The position numbers were made by a program, and so were the translations under genes. Positions 43,021 through 54,113 of a stretch of DNA of 64,000 bases are shown here, one piece after another (within the stretch, counting starts at the first letter, position 1; each line of letters starts with the position of its first letter). The stretch comes from Selaginella moellendorffii. Lineage: Eukaryota > Streptophyta > Lycopodiopsida > Selaginellales > Selaginellaceae. The DNA lies in assembly GCF_000143415.4 (NCBI RefSeq), contig NW_003314290.1:1160932-1224931 (forward strand), written 5' to 3'. The notes under the pieces were generated by a model, which was not told the DNA's origin, did not search any database, and saw only the letters and a list, made by a program, of their open reading frames with translations.

Positions 43021-45200
43021 CTTTCTTGTTCTAGTCATAAATTCGAAGTGTCCTTTAGCCTATTCGTATTGCTAATTATAATTAATATTGCTAGCTTCTT
43101 TTAATAGTCCCTCTTGTTCAAGTGTTCCTAAACTAGATTTAGCATTTATACTTGGCTAGATAAACATTAAAAAAGAATTCCTAAGTATTTATTTATCCAA
43201 GCATACTTGGTTTGGTTTATTAGTTCTCTTTTTCTTTGTCTTGCATTAGCTTGACAACCCCTATGTATTTAGTTGTAGTCCCTCAATATCACTACATGAT
43301 AAATTACTATGTCCACTAAACACCCTCACTATCATGCCCCATGTGTTGGTCCTATTTAGTCCTATTATCTATTTCTAAAAAGTGTTTATATTTGTGAGTG
43401 AGGCATATCTATGGAATGTAGAAATTATCCATAATAGTGTTGTTCCCATGTCCAAATTTATAATTTAGTGTTTAGTAAATTTTTGTAATTATCCTAGATA
43501 TTAACTTCTAGAAAGCCCAAAGTGTGGGGGGTTCAAATATATAGTAGGGATAGTGGGTAGGTTGGATATATCCAACTAATTTAAAACATTATTTGGCTTT
43601 CCATTAGATGTATTTGTTCTTGTTTTATGTCTAGCTTAGGTTTAAGTTCAAGCTCCAATAGAGTACCTATATCCTTACATTAGGTCATTAGTATGTTAAA
43701 ATACTACCAAACTTTATTTGGCTTTGTTTTACCTGTTAATTTTAGTGTTGGGATATTAGATGTTTTACAATTATCTCAATGTCACTTCGTGCTTTTATTC
43801 CTTTACTTCTTAGCTATAGCTCAAGAGTTGCTTCATACTTTATTTCCTACGCTCATTAGGTATTACTTGGGTGTTGGGTGGCTCAAGGCCTTAAATCTCA
43901 AATCCCACTCCATTGCCCTTGGCACACATGTCCAAGGGCATGTTTTGATTTGTGATTATTCTATGGGAAATCATTATAAGGTAAAAAGTGAAAACAACAT
44001 ATGTTACATTAATTGAGACATCAAAATATAAAATGCCTCAATAAATGTAAGATCATTATCCAAGAGAATCCTCTCTAGACAAGAATGTTGAAACACCACT
44101 TGATTGAGGAGAAAGTATCTAATAATAATTATAGATGCATTAGCGAGAGTAACTAAATAAGTTAAATAATCAAAAACAATAATTACATACTTATTCCTAG
44201 CAGTCTATCAAGGAAAAGGCTTTATAAAATAGAATGCCACCAACTTAAATAAATAAAAAATTACAATTAATTCCAACTGTTCTTCTATAATATGAAGAGG
44301 AGTATTGTGATCTTATATATATACTTGTTGACATATTATTGTATCTTCAGCTAATAACAAGACTTGTGCAACTTCTTAATCATATAAGGATTTCTTAAAA
44401 TATGAGAGTTATAGTAAGTATAGAGGAAGTCTAGAATGAAACAAAAATCACTATTATTAAGCATAAATGATCATCTATATCAATCCTTACAAAATAAAGA
44501 AGGTTATTTTTAAAGTGATATTGAGAATATAAATGTTAAAATAGTAATTTATTGATAAATTATGCAAGATTCTTAAAGCCATCACAAAACCTTTAAATTC
44601 ACATCTTAACACTTTCTTTAAGCCTCCTCAACATTATCTAAAGAATGCAAATTCAGTTTTGCATCTTGTAGACATTAAATATCAAACACAACAATTATCA
44701 ATAGTATAAAGTCCTTGTTTAGAAAATCCACAAATGTTAAAATAATAGACTTTTCATAAACAAAAGAAAAGAGAGAAGGAAAGGAACTTAAAATAGAGCA
44801 TTAGCATTATATTAAACTCTTAAAGTGATGAACAACTTCAAAATTGTAAATTTGAAACTTTAAAGCTTAGTAAATAATATAGATAACTAAATTATTTTTC
44901 TTTGACAATAAAGTGATTGTAACATAATCACCCTTTAGTAGCATTTAAGAAATATGTATAAAACATCTCAAAACCTTAAACATTACGATGGTGAAATAGT
45001 TTATCTCAATTAATTGTATAAAGTACCATTGCAATGGAATGATATTTGTTAGGGATGCTGGTACTCTCTTGCATCAGCATAAACCCATAACTGAACACAA
45101 AATGAAAACTGACTAAGTCAAAACTAAAAAAGTTATCAACACTTAGGATTTGTAAATGCCTACTCAAATCAGATAAAAGGATGACATGGATGATTTCAAC
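43020..45200. other. AT-rich repeat desert, no supported gene
   Basis: Scattered phrases ('ttaggtttaag', 'ccaaactttatttggc') resemble those at 38200, so it is probably more of the same decayed retroelements. The plus-strand frame 43693-44016 has no family signature. The stretch 44040-45000 is very AT-rich with no motif I can name. Confidence 0.45.
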
Positions 45201-45328
45201 AATGCTAGCAATAATGCAATGCAATCAGAAAGAGAATCAACAGACAATGGTCGTGGCCATTTATGTATGTGTCAACGTCATAAGCCTGGAGAAGGAAGTC
45301 CTGAGTAAGCAAGAGTTGGAGACTTTGT

Positions 45329-48300
45329 TTATATCTTTGGCACGCTGCAGCACGATTGGCCTTTGCCACAAGCGTTCTTCTTGCAGTGCGAGTGCGTTTG
45401 ATCCTGCTGGGTATGGTCATGGCTATGGTGGCGATGGAGCTGGTGCTTTTCAGCGGCATGCTCGTGATCTGAGCACTGTGTTCTTTCAGCGTGATCGTCG
45501 TCCTTGGAGCACTGTTTACTACTGTGCTGATCGTGGTCGTGATCCTTGCAATTCTTTCCATGGCGATGGTGGTTGCCCGACGATCTCGTCTTCCCTGTTC
45601 CACGGAGCAAGAGCGTGCTGTTTGAGATCACCAGCAAGCACGCCCCGACGTCTACCAGGACAGCCATCCACAGGTAGCCATAGCCAGCGAACGAGAGTGC
45701 CAGCATTGCGGCTTTGAGGCCCACCGAGATGACAACGTTCTGTATAACTTTGGTGCGGACTCTCCTTCCCAGGCTCACCACCAAGCCCAGCTTCCGGAGA
45801 TCGTCGGTCATCAGGAAAACGTCCGATGTCTCCATTGCCACTGCTGATCCGGCTAGACCCATGGCGAATCCTACGTCCGCTGCTGCTAAAGCCGGGGCAT
45901 CGTTTATCCCATCCCCTATCATTCCCGTCACACCGGCGTTTTCTTTCAGCTCTTGGATGATTCTGACTTTGTCCTGAGGGAGAAGACCGGCGTGCACAGT
46001 GACTCCTCCCAACTGTAGTGGAGATAGTTCAAGTGACCCCTCGAATATACAAGACGAAATCGAAGCTTACTTTGCTCTGGACGTCCTGGGCCGTCTCATT
46101 GTTATCCCCAGTTAACATATGAATCTGGACGTTCAGACGCTGCCATAAACAAAAGACAGCTTGTGAGCAAACACGGGAAAGAAGCTCAAAGGTAAACCTT
46201 TAGACTCCGCACTGCTTCTGCCGCTTCCTCCCGTACGTGATCCTCGAGGCTGAAAACTGCCAGGAGCTGGTGATCCTTTCCAACCCAGCCCATGGTTGCT
46301 GTTTGAGTCGCTAGCTTCGTAATGGCTGGAGAAAAACTAACAGTTAGATTACAAGTCCACGGAAAGAGGAGCCGATAGAAACCTGTATTGCTCCAGCCAA
46401 GGCGAGATGCTAATCGCGCGTTACCAATCTCTATCAAGTGCCCATCCACAACGGCGGACACACCTTCGCCTTCAATGATCTGAAAGTCTGTAACGGACTT
46501 CGATGGAACAACATCTTGTAAGCTAGCGTACGTGACGAGTGCAGCGGCCATTGGATGGCTCGATCTACTTTCAACACTCGCCAACCTGCGCAACAAGAAA
46601 CACTATATCAGCAACACACAGCAGGAAAATCAAACGTACCAATACAAGATCTGTTGCAGATCTTCGGTTTCACCAACAGCCACAACTTCGGAAACGCGGA
46701 AGTGTCCCTCTGTCAGTGTTCCCGTCTTGTCCATAGCTAAGCATTTGATCTTGGCCAGGATTTCAAGGTAGCTTCCACCCTTGATCACTACTCCAAGTCT
46801 TGCTGCGTGTTGTATTCCGCAGGCGACTGCCACGGGCGTCGAAAGGACTAAAGCACACGGGCAAGCCACAACGAGCAGAACGAGAGCTAAGTACAGCCAG
46901 TGCTTCTCATTGCGAACGTGCGCTATCAACGGAATGAGTGCCAGACCAAGAGCTGTCGCCACCAAAACTGTCGCGGAGCAACGCTGCATTAGCAATGGCA
47001 CAGAGATTTTGTCGAGTTACCAGGAGTGTAGAATTTTGCAAACTTCTCCACAAGCTGCTCGAAGTGAGATCGTTTTGCTTGAGCTTCCTCCACGAGTTTG
47101 ATCATTCTTGAGACAGCCGAGTCTTCAGCAAGTGCAGTGGTTTGCACGGTGATGTAGCCTGCAGACATGGATGACGTTAGTTTCGAAAGTGAACCGTAAG
47201 AATAAATCCGCGTACCAGCCAAATTCACTGTTCCAGCCCAAACCTCGCTTCCGCAAGTCTTCTCGACAGGTTTTGATTCACCAGTCAAGCTGCTTTCATC
47301 CAAAGAGCACCCTCCCGACAGGATAGTCCCGTCTACGGGAATCATCTCCCCAGCTTTGACAGCAATTGATGATCCAAGTTTCACTTCGTCAACGGAGACC
47401 ATCACTCCGGTTTCGGCAAGGATGGCGTTCCGAGGGACATCCAGACCGGACGCCAGTGCGGAACGCGCCTGAGACACCACGACGAGTGTCATAAAGAGCA
47501 AGGACAAACAAAACGAAAAACAAGAACAGCTTACCTGCTCGCTCGATCGTCCTTCCAGCCACTCAGCTAGAGTAAACAGAAATACGATCGATCCCGCTTC
47601 AATGTAGTCAGCTAGAGCAATAGCGCCGCCGACTGATCTAACGTTTCATCATCAGACACTGGAAAGCCTGCTTTCCTGTCAACTCATCGTACCTGCTATG
47701 AGCATAAGAATGTTAATGTCTAGAATCCAGCGTCTTAGAGATGCTATGCTCCGCATAAGAATCGGCGGTATACCAACAGCCACGGCTCCGATAGCCATCC
47801 ATTTCAAAGGGTTCCAGAAGTGTTTGAAAAAGGATACAAGCAGTAGAATACCGCAGCAAATGGTCCACGGACTGGGCCACTTGTTAGCCTTCTTCAGCTC
47901 TCCACGACGATGTAAACTTGCGTCTAGCCTGGCTTCGTTGAGTGCTTTGACTGGAGAAAGACAAGAATGAAGGATGAGAAGAAAACAGAGCAAGCACGGA
48001 AGATAAAGCTGTCTACCTAGACGTCCTTCAGGTGTCAAGAGCTTGTCGTGAACAACTGTCACACTGCGCGCCGTGTAGTTCACCGAGACCTCCTTGACAC
48101 CGGGTAAAGGCTCCAAGATCTTCCTGACAAGAGGAACCTCCGAGGGGCAGCAAAGACCCATCACGCTCAACACAGTCCGCGTAACTTGCTGGAAGTTCTC
48201 TGGAATGCTTAGGATGTTCTCGGCAAGCCTGGGCGAGTGTACCACCGCATCGTCCTCCTCGGCCAGAATCTCGTAACCTTTGCCGTCGGTGGTCTGGTAG

Positions 48301-48910
48301 CTGAAGATATCCATCAGCTGCTGCTTCGGCCGCCGCTTGAGCTTTCCCAGCGACTCTCCCACCTTGACTAGGCGGCCGTGCTCGTACTGGGAATCCCCGG
48401 CATCTCGGACGAGCGCGTAGGATCCATCCTGCTTGGGCACCAGGAAGTCGTAGTGATCACCGTGAGGGATCTGGTTGTGGCCACAGTCGTCGTCGTGCTT
48501 GTGCTCGTCCCTGTGCGATGAAGTGAGCTCGTTCCAAGACATGGGGAGAGCCCAGCATGCCTCCTCCACGCACTGCCACCCAAGAGCAAGCCTGTCAATC
48601 GTCCAGCCACGCCAATTCCATACCTGCTCGAGCAGAACATCCTCGGTGGTGTCCCCGTGATGGACATGAGCGTGGACGTGTTGGCTCTCCTTGAGGCAGC
48701 AGCGCTCGGACTCGGGGAGAGGCGCCCAGGTCCCCGTGTGGTGATCCACAAAGCAGATCCTTCCCTTGTCCGGGACTGCCACATACGTGATGGCGTCGCC
48801 CTCGAGGATGAGAAGATGATCGCCCTCCTTGTGCTCCTTGTGCTCCTGGTGCTCCTCCTGTGCACGGGGATGAAATCGCAGAGCGCGGAAAGGAGGTGTA
48901 CCTGATGCAT
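45329..48910 (-). CDS. P1B-type heavy-metal ATPase (Zn/Cd exporter, HMA2/3/4 group) with His-rich N- and C-terminal modules
   Basis: Eleven exons in phase: 48910-48902, 48857-48017, 47950-47693, 47632-47535, 47468-47216, 47158-47021, 46967-46640, 46585-46383, 46325-46198, 46139-46071 and 46012-45329; ~1,002 residues. An HMA domain (~230-283, 'GLCCPSEVPLVRKIL') with a CC pair, membrane-channel 'CPC' (~570), phosphorylated 'DKTGT' (~612), 'SSHP' (~655) and 'GDGINDAP' (~807) mark a Zn/Cd-type pump using ATP. Unusually, ~225 residues precede the HMA domain, with 'CGHNQIPHGDHYDFL' and His/Glu runs. The last ~110 residues hold many His and Cys ('HDHDQ', 'CCSVP'), a likely metal sensor or buffer. 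The start is uncertain: ATG 48910 needs a 9-nt exon and a 44-nt intron, while the alternative ATG at 49043 would read straight through a telo-box. Confidence 0.9.
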
Positions 48911-49002
48911 GATCGATCGCCCCGACGATACAATGCAGGACGAAGCAAGAATCTCTCTCGCGGTGGTCACGGCGCCGATCGATCCACTGCTCCGATGGAT
49001 GA

Positions 49003-49092
49003 AACCCTAGCACGTCTTCTTTCCTCCTCTCACCCAAAATCAAAACTCACACCACATTGTGGGAGAGAGGGAAGGCTGTTATATATTTTTGA
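49003..49092 (-). promoter_or_regulatory. Likely core promoter and leader of the P1B-ATPase gene
   Basis: On the minus strand a TATA-like 'aaaatatataac' (49090-49079) is followed ~75 bp downstream by a telo-box 'ctagggttt' (49010-49002). This order suggests transcription starts near 49050 and supports translation from 48910 rather than 49043. Confidence 0.5.
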
Positions 49093-49099
49093 GGCCATC

Positions 49100-49700
49100 G
49101 GATCGGCATATGCTGTATCTGGTCCTTCAAAAATATTTGGACCGAAGTGCATTCCTGTATCAGTGGACTTTAATTAAAGTATTGGTAAGTTCCTAAGTAA
49201 GTTCTTGTGGTGCTTGTTCTTTACAGGTGCCGTGTGGCATCGCATCCTAAAATCTGCAATAAAGCCACGCAAGAAGTCTAGATTACGTGTCAACTATAAA
49301 TGAAATCGTAAATTTGGAATTTGTCAGCAAACGTTGTCAATATCCTTAACGTGTAGTAAAAAGCAAAACACCAGGTGGCGGCTTCAGTTTGGGTAACAGT
49401 GCTAAAATCTGGGCATTTTCCTATTGGGGTGTTGAAAGTAATGTTCTAATATTTTTCTGAGTTTAGAATTTGTGATTTAGAAAAGTAAAAATAAATCAGC
49501 TTGCAAGCACCGCTTTTTTGAAAACGCTGAATTATTTCCAAAGTTTCTTTGATGAACCGGACTCCTCACGACCCTGCCATTTTGGAACTCACTCAAGACA
49601 TAAGATTACGCACTGCTTTTACTGAGACATTATCTAAACTCACGCAACAATCCTCTCTCATGGAGATGCTTGGACTAGTGGGATCGTGCATTGTTTCTTC
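49100..49700. other. Intergenic, no gene recognised
   Basis: AT-rich DNA between the P1B-ATPase promoter and the last exon of the calcineurin B-like gene. The plus-strand frame at 49549-49833 runs antisense to the final exons of that gene and is not supported. Confidence 0.5.
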
Positions 49701-49704
49701 GTGC

Positions 49705-50514
49705 TCAATCCACAGGAACTTCCACCTCCATTTTAAGATTTGCCTTGACAAGCACCTAGGCGGCACAAAGGCGGCAAAGCTATGTGAACTTAAGAAGCTT
49801 GGGTACTTACCTTCACGAAGTCTTCGTAAGTGAGCATGCAGCCAGATGAGAACCCTGCTTGATCCAGCGCTTGGATCACGACTTGCTAGGCAAACAGGAG
49901 AAAGCTGAGTAAAGTGAAACGACAGAGAAGGAAGCGCTTGCTTTTACCTCTCGCTGCTTCTCGGTGAGGAAAGAACCAGAAAGATCACGAAGGACCCCCA
50001 ATATGTCACTTGTTGTCACTTTCCCATCGCCATCGGAATCATACACCTTAAAAATGACTGAAAAAGGAACACCATAAGGCGATGGGAAAAGCGGAAGGAG
50101 GTCCTTACACTCCATCTTCTCCTTGAAGCTGGCTCGGGGACTGAATGCCGACAGCAGCAGCACAAATTCCTTGAAATTCACGCCCTCGAGTATCCTGAGG
50201 AGCCTCTGGAAAAATCAAAAGCATGGTGGAGATCACGAAAAAGCTAGAAAGAGCCATTCACCTGAGCAAGAGGATTCAATGCAAACTCGGGAACTGCCAT
50301 GAACTCGTCCTCGAGGATGAAGCCTTTGCCAGAGCGATCCAAAATGCAAAACCTTTCGTACAAAGAGATGATTTCTCTCTGCGAGACTGGAGAGAAAAAA
50401 GACATTATTTCTGGAGCCCAGCTAATTGATCGAAGAACACTTACAGATTCCTTTGCAGTGGCTCTGGACCTCCTCAATATCGTACTGCGTGAGCATGGAC
50501 GATGTGTTGCCCAT
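49705..50514 (-). CDS. Calcineurin B-like EF-hand protein (CNB family, not CBL/SOS3)
   Basis: Six exons: 50514-50445, 50386-50262, 50205-50109, 50057-49948, 49885-49811 and 49755-49705; exactly 175 residues, the standard CNB length. It begins 'MGNTSSMLTQYDIEEVQ' (Gly2 could be myristoylated). It contains EF-hand-like helices ('IISLYERFCILDRSGKGFI', 'FVLLLSAFSPRAS'), one canonical loop 'DSDGDGKVTTSD', and the family end 'LKMEVEVPVD'. Plants carry this protein but, as far as I know, no calcineurin A catalytic subunit, so its partner is unknown. The first two EF loops deviate from consensus. It is divergent from IFT22, with 66 bp between start codons. Confidence 0.93.
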
Positions 50515-50580
50515 TTTTTGTCCCTTCCTCACCAATGCATTGCTGAAGAACCCTAAAGGAAAACATAAAAGAGAAAAAAA
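50515..50580. promoter_or_regulatory. Compact shared promoter between calcineurin B-like and IFT22 genes
   Basis: Only 66 bp separate the two divergent ATG codons, so both 5' leaders and any core promoter overlap or extend into the partner's coding region. A telo-box-like 'aagaaccctaa' lies at 50546-50556. This is too small for two independent promoters. Confidence 0.55.
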
Positions 50581-51354
50581 ATGAGAGGAGCGGAAGAAGC
50601 GAGGAGAAACTACCCAACTTCCAAGGCGCTCAAGGTTTGCATCGTTGGTCCAAAATGCAGCGGCAAGACGGCGTTGGCGAGGGCCCTGGCTGGAGCGCCA
50701 TGGGAATCTGGGCGACGATACACACCCACCGTGGGAGTCAGGTACAGAAAAACCGTGCTGATCGAGAGCTTACCGTGACTTGTTTCGTTCTTCCTTAGAA
50801 TCCAGGAAGTCTCGATCAATAAAAACACAACTTTGGAGCTCTGGGACTGTTCTGGAGACGCAAGGTAATCCTCGTCACCCTGCAAACTTACTTTCAGTCT
50901 GATTGCTTTTTTGTGTGTAGATATGAAGCTTACCATCCAGCAGTAGCCAGCAACGCAGAAGGGCTTATCCTTGTTTACACCTTGTCCCAACCAAAGCAGA
51001 AGCTAGAACTGGAGAAATGGTAGTTTACACGTCAAACGAATTATGCAACTGAAACATGTAACAGGTACCACGATTTCGCTGCTGCAAACCATCTGCCAGC
51101 GTCCGTGTGTCAGATAATCGGCGTTGATACGGGAGTGAACAATTCCAAAGCATCTGGTAAGGCATCTGGTAAGATATCAGTGCACTCTCAAACTCAAACT
51201 CTACAACAAGTACCTTGCAGCGATGGAAGGCCGGCTTGCGGCTCTTCCACACATGGTATTGGTGCTCAAGAATCCAGAGGCAAATGCGCAGCTGCTCCAT
51301 GTACTGGATGGCCTCCTGCAGAACATTCTTAAACGCAAGAGATCCCAGGAATGA
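50581..51354 (+). CDS. IFT22: IFT22/RABL5-like small GTPase of intraflagellar transport
   Basis: Five exons: 50581-50741, 50799-50864, 50921-51019, 51065-51156 (or 51168) and 51221-51354; ~183-187 residues, the IFT22 length. A P-loop 'GPKCSGKTALA', switch region 'YTPTVGVR', 'LELWDCSGDARYEAYHPA' and 'EGLILVY' match IFT22 rather than a Rab: there is no prenylation Cys at the C terminus ('NILKRKRSQE') and WDCSGD replaces WDTAG. IFT22 sits on the IFT-B train that builds flagella. In a plant it would act only in sperm. Exon 4 has two donors 12 bp apart (both 'ctggtaag'), in the same frame, so two isoforms differing by four residues are likely. Confidence 0.85.
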
Positions 51355-51416
51355 AGTCGAGAATCGAGAAAGAGAGAGTCGTTAATTACAGCGCCGGATA
51401 CAAGTGTTAGAACCAG

Positions 51417-53791
51417 TCACGGAAGGAATGTAGCTACGCACGCACATATACGGTGAAACCTTTGATATCCGGCAGGAAGAGAGTAAATTGCGGTGTTTAA
51501 GTCCTCCTCTGTAATAACACTCTGTGTTCTCCTTGTCGAGTCCACAAGTACCTCACAAGGCATGATGGCTTTTGGATATTGCCCACTGAGAGACACAGAA
51601 CATCAATTTTAAAAACATGCTAAGAAGAGCTTACTTGCAGAGTGATTGCAACGAGAAAACGAGTGTTATCTTCAGGCGCAATCTATAGTTCATGAAGTCG
51701 CATTGCAAACATATCCCGTGGTCTGAAAAATGGAGGATTCATAAAATGAGTTTAATAGAATAAGCAAACGAACCTTTATTAAGCGTGAAAAGAACCGAAT
51801 CCAAGCACCGATGATGTGCTCGACAATCTCTAGCCTCCGTGGCGACTTGGATCAAGTTCGTAACCAGATCGCTGCTTTGCTATAACAATTAAAAAGACAA
51901 TGAGAAAAACACACAGAGTGAATCAAATCAACCCATACTTGCATGGCTGCTGGAAGGTTTTTAAGCTGCTTAACTCGGTGCTTCTCAGCAGGTAGCAACG
52001 ACTGAAACAGAAGCGCCGAATTCATACGAGGAAATCCCTGTAAAACTTTCATCCATGTGAGTAAAGAACGTTGAAACCGCAAGTCCAAATAACCTTTTCA
52101 ATGAAGTTCAAATGAGGTGTTAATTGGATCCACGCAGAGGAAGCTGATCCCTTTCCTTCAATGGTTATGCTGTTGCAGTCTTTAGCATGAGCAGGAAAAA
52201 AACGCTACGAAATAATACCTTTGGTTCACCCTGTAGCCGTGGCTTATATCAAGCTTATAACTGTCTCGCTCGCTGACGAGTCGGGTAATGTGCCAGCCCT
52301 GTTATGAAGCACTAAGAAAAAAAAACTCTTTATACAGTAGATCTAACCTGTATTTTGTGAATCATTCGACGTTTGAAGTGCTCCGTCTTGCACGACTCCG
52401 ACGTCAGTGAAAAAACTCGTTTCCGATCTTCCAGTTCTTTCATGGTTGCTTTCAGTTGTTCGTTCTTATCGTGCATTTCCTGTAAACATTTTTTTTCAGA
52501 AGAAGTCGAAAAGCTAGCAGAAGACAATACCTGGAGTTCGCTTCGCAACTCAGCAAGTTCCTTCTCCTGGTCGACAGCGGGCAACTGGGAATTGATTTGG
52601 ATGTTACGGCTCGCCACAGCGGAAGGATCTTGAAGAGGAACTTGAGCTGTAACCGTACCCTTGAGCTCTTCCGGCGCTATTGACGTCGGAAACGGTGGAC
52701 TCGAAGGCACTTGAGGAGTGACAGTGATGTCTTGGTGTTGCTCTGGTGCGGTTGCTTTTACAGGAGATAATGTACGTGCAGTCACTTGGGGTGTTACCGT
52801 GATGTCTTGGAGCCTCTTCGGTGTGATGGATCTCTCAGGAATTGGTGAACTTTGAGGTAGAGTGATGCCTTCGAGCTTCTTCGCTGTGATTGCCTTCGCA
52901 GGTGATGATGGACTTGGACTTGAAAGTACTTGAGGTACCATGATATCCTGGAGCTTCTTCGGTGGGATTGCTCTCGCAGGAGATGATGGACTCGAAGTGA
53001 CTTGTGGTACAGTGATGTCCTGGAGCTTCTTCGGTGGGACGGACCTCGCTGAAGATAGTGGACTCCTGTTTTCCTTCCCCTTGAAACGAGGAGAAGCTCT
53101 GAAAACTCTCCGACGCTTTTGAGCCAGTGCCCCAGCGTCAACCATCTCCGTGTACTGCATTGACAGTGTCCGATCGAGAGAAACTGGCGGCGAATCTGTT
53201 GGCACTGCCTCTGGTGGTCTTCGAGGATTTTGCACCGTGAAGCTCATATCACTTTCCAGTGATCCGGGACGCCTGGAGACCTCCTCTGCTCCAGCCGCTG
53301 TGTCATCGTCGTTGAATCGACAAAGTTTAGCTGAAAACGTTGTGCTATCCAAGGTGATATCGTCCTCGAGCGAAGGAGATCCCAGGTTGGCTTGAACGAT
53401 GTGATTGATATCAACTGGGCCAGCAGCCTCCTCATCATCCTCAGATCTACATTCATTGTAGAGCGTCAGGTTTTTTCTTCCTAGAAAGCAAACAAACTTA
53501 CGCGGCGTTGGCAATGGGATTTTGGTCTGTGGAGTCCAGAGATTGGCTCCTAGCGGCAAGCCTTGGAGATTTGCGTAGAGGCTGAGAGGCCACCTCCACT
53601 ACTCCTCCAGGAGGAGTTGCGTACTCATCGTCCCTTGGAAAGACATGGACCGTCTGAATCTCGGCGAAGCTTACTCGTCTGGCCGAAGAACGCCTCTTCT
53701 TCCTCCGGGGAATCGTCGTGTCGTCCTCGAAAACGTCCAGCGTCGGCGTTTCACCGAAGCGTAGCGCCAGATCGAGCGCGGCGGCTGCCAT
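51417..53791 (-). CDS. KNL1/Spc105-like outer kinetochore protein
   Basis: Nine exons in phase: 53791-53502, 53476-52531, 52479-52348, 52298-52219, 52169-52094, 52037-51939, 51879-51774, 51722-51635 and 51585-51417; ~661 residues. The N-terminal 'RRVSFAEIQTVHVF' has the RVSF docking site for PP1 phosphatase, and 'DDITLDSTTFS' resembles a MELT-type Bub3 site. Residues ~195-330 are six degenerate repeats around 'PPKKLQDITVPQ'. A coiled coil follows (~345-415), then a C-terminal region ending 'SLPAGYQRFHRICACVA', compatible with the RWD domains that bind MIS12/NSL1. KNL1 recruits checkpoint proteins to kinetochores. The identity rests on motif order, as the family diverges fast. Its 3' end lies 62 bp from that of IFT22. 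Confidence 0.72.
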
Positions 53792-54113
53792 TCTCGGCTA
53801 CTCCTATTTATTTACCTCGATCTCTGCAGCGGCATTCCGCGCCTCTCCAACGATCCCACAAACCCTAGCCTCCCCATTTCAAAATTTCCCAACGTCTCTC
53901 TTTTTCTTGATCCAATGGCTGTAACCTTAGTGACGTGTCAAGCATCGGGAGTGCCACGTGGTGCATGGAGGTCTGACGCGTTGAGTACTTGGCCGCCGCC
54001 ACGTTGGAAGCGAATGGCTGCTAGGTCTCGTTTTTGGCAATTCCAGTGGTTACTTCGCGACCGGCTCTGTTCATCGATTGATTTAAAAGGAGCTGGAGAA
54101 TCAAGGGGAGCGC
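53792..54113. promoter_or_regulatory. Divergent promoter region, KNL1-like and HIG1 genes
   Basis: 322 bp between divergent ATG codons. It contains a telo-box (53862-53870, 'aaaccctagc'), two ACGTG-type elements near 53932 and 53955 ('tgacgtgtc' and 'gccacgtgg', the latter a G-box core), and another 'gccacgttgg' at 53998. Confidence 0.5.

Noticed and set aside
49705-50514. Gene first considered a CBL (SOS3-type) calcium sensor
   Set aside because: 175-residue length, MGNTSSML start and LKMEVEVPVD end are those of calcineurin B, not CBL.
50581-51354. Gene first considered a Rab GTPase
   Set aside because: No C-terminal prenylation Cys, WDCSGD instead of WDTAG, and length and ends fit IFT22/RABL5.
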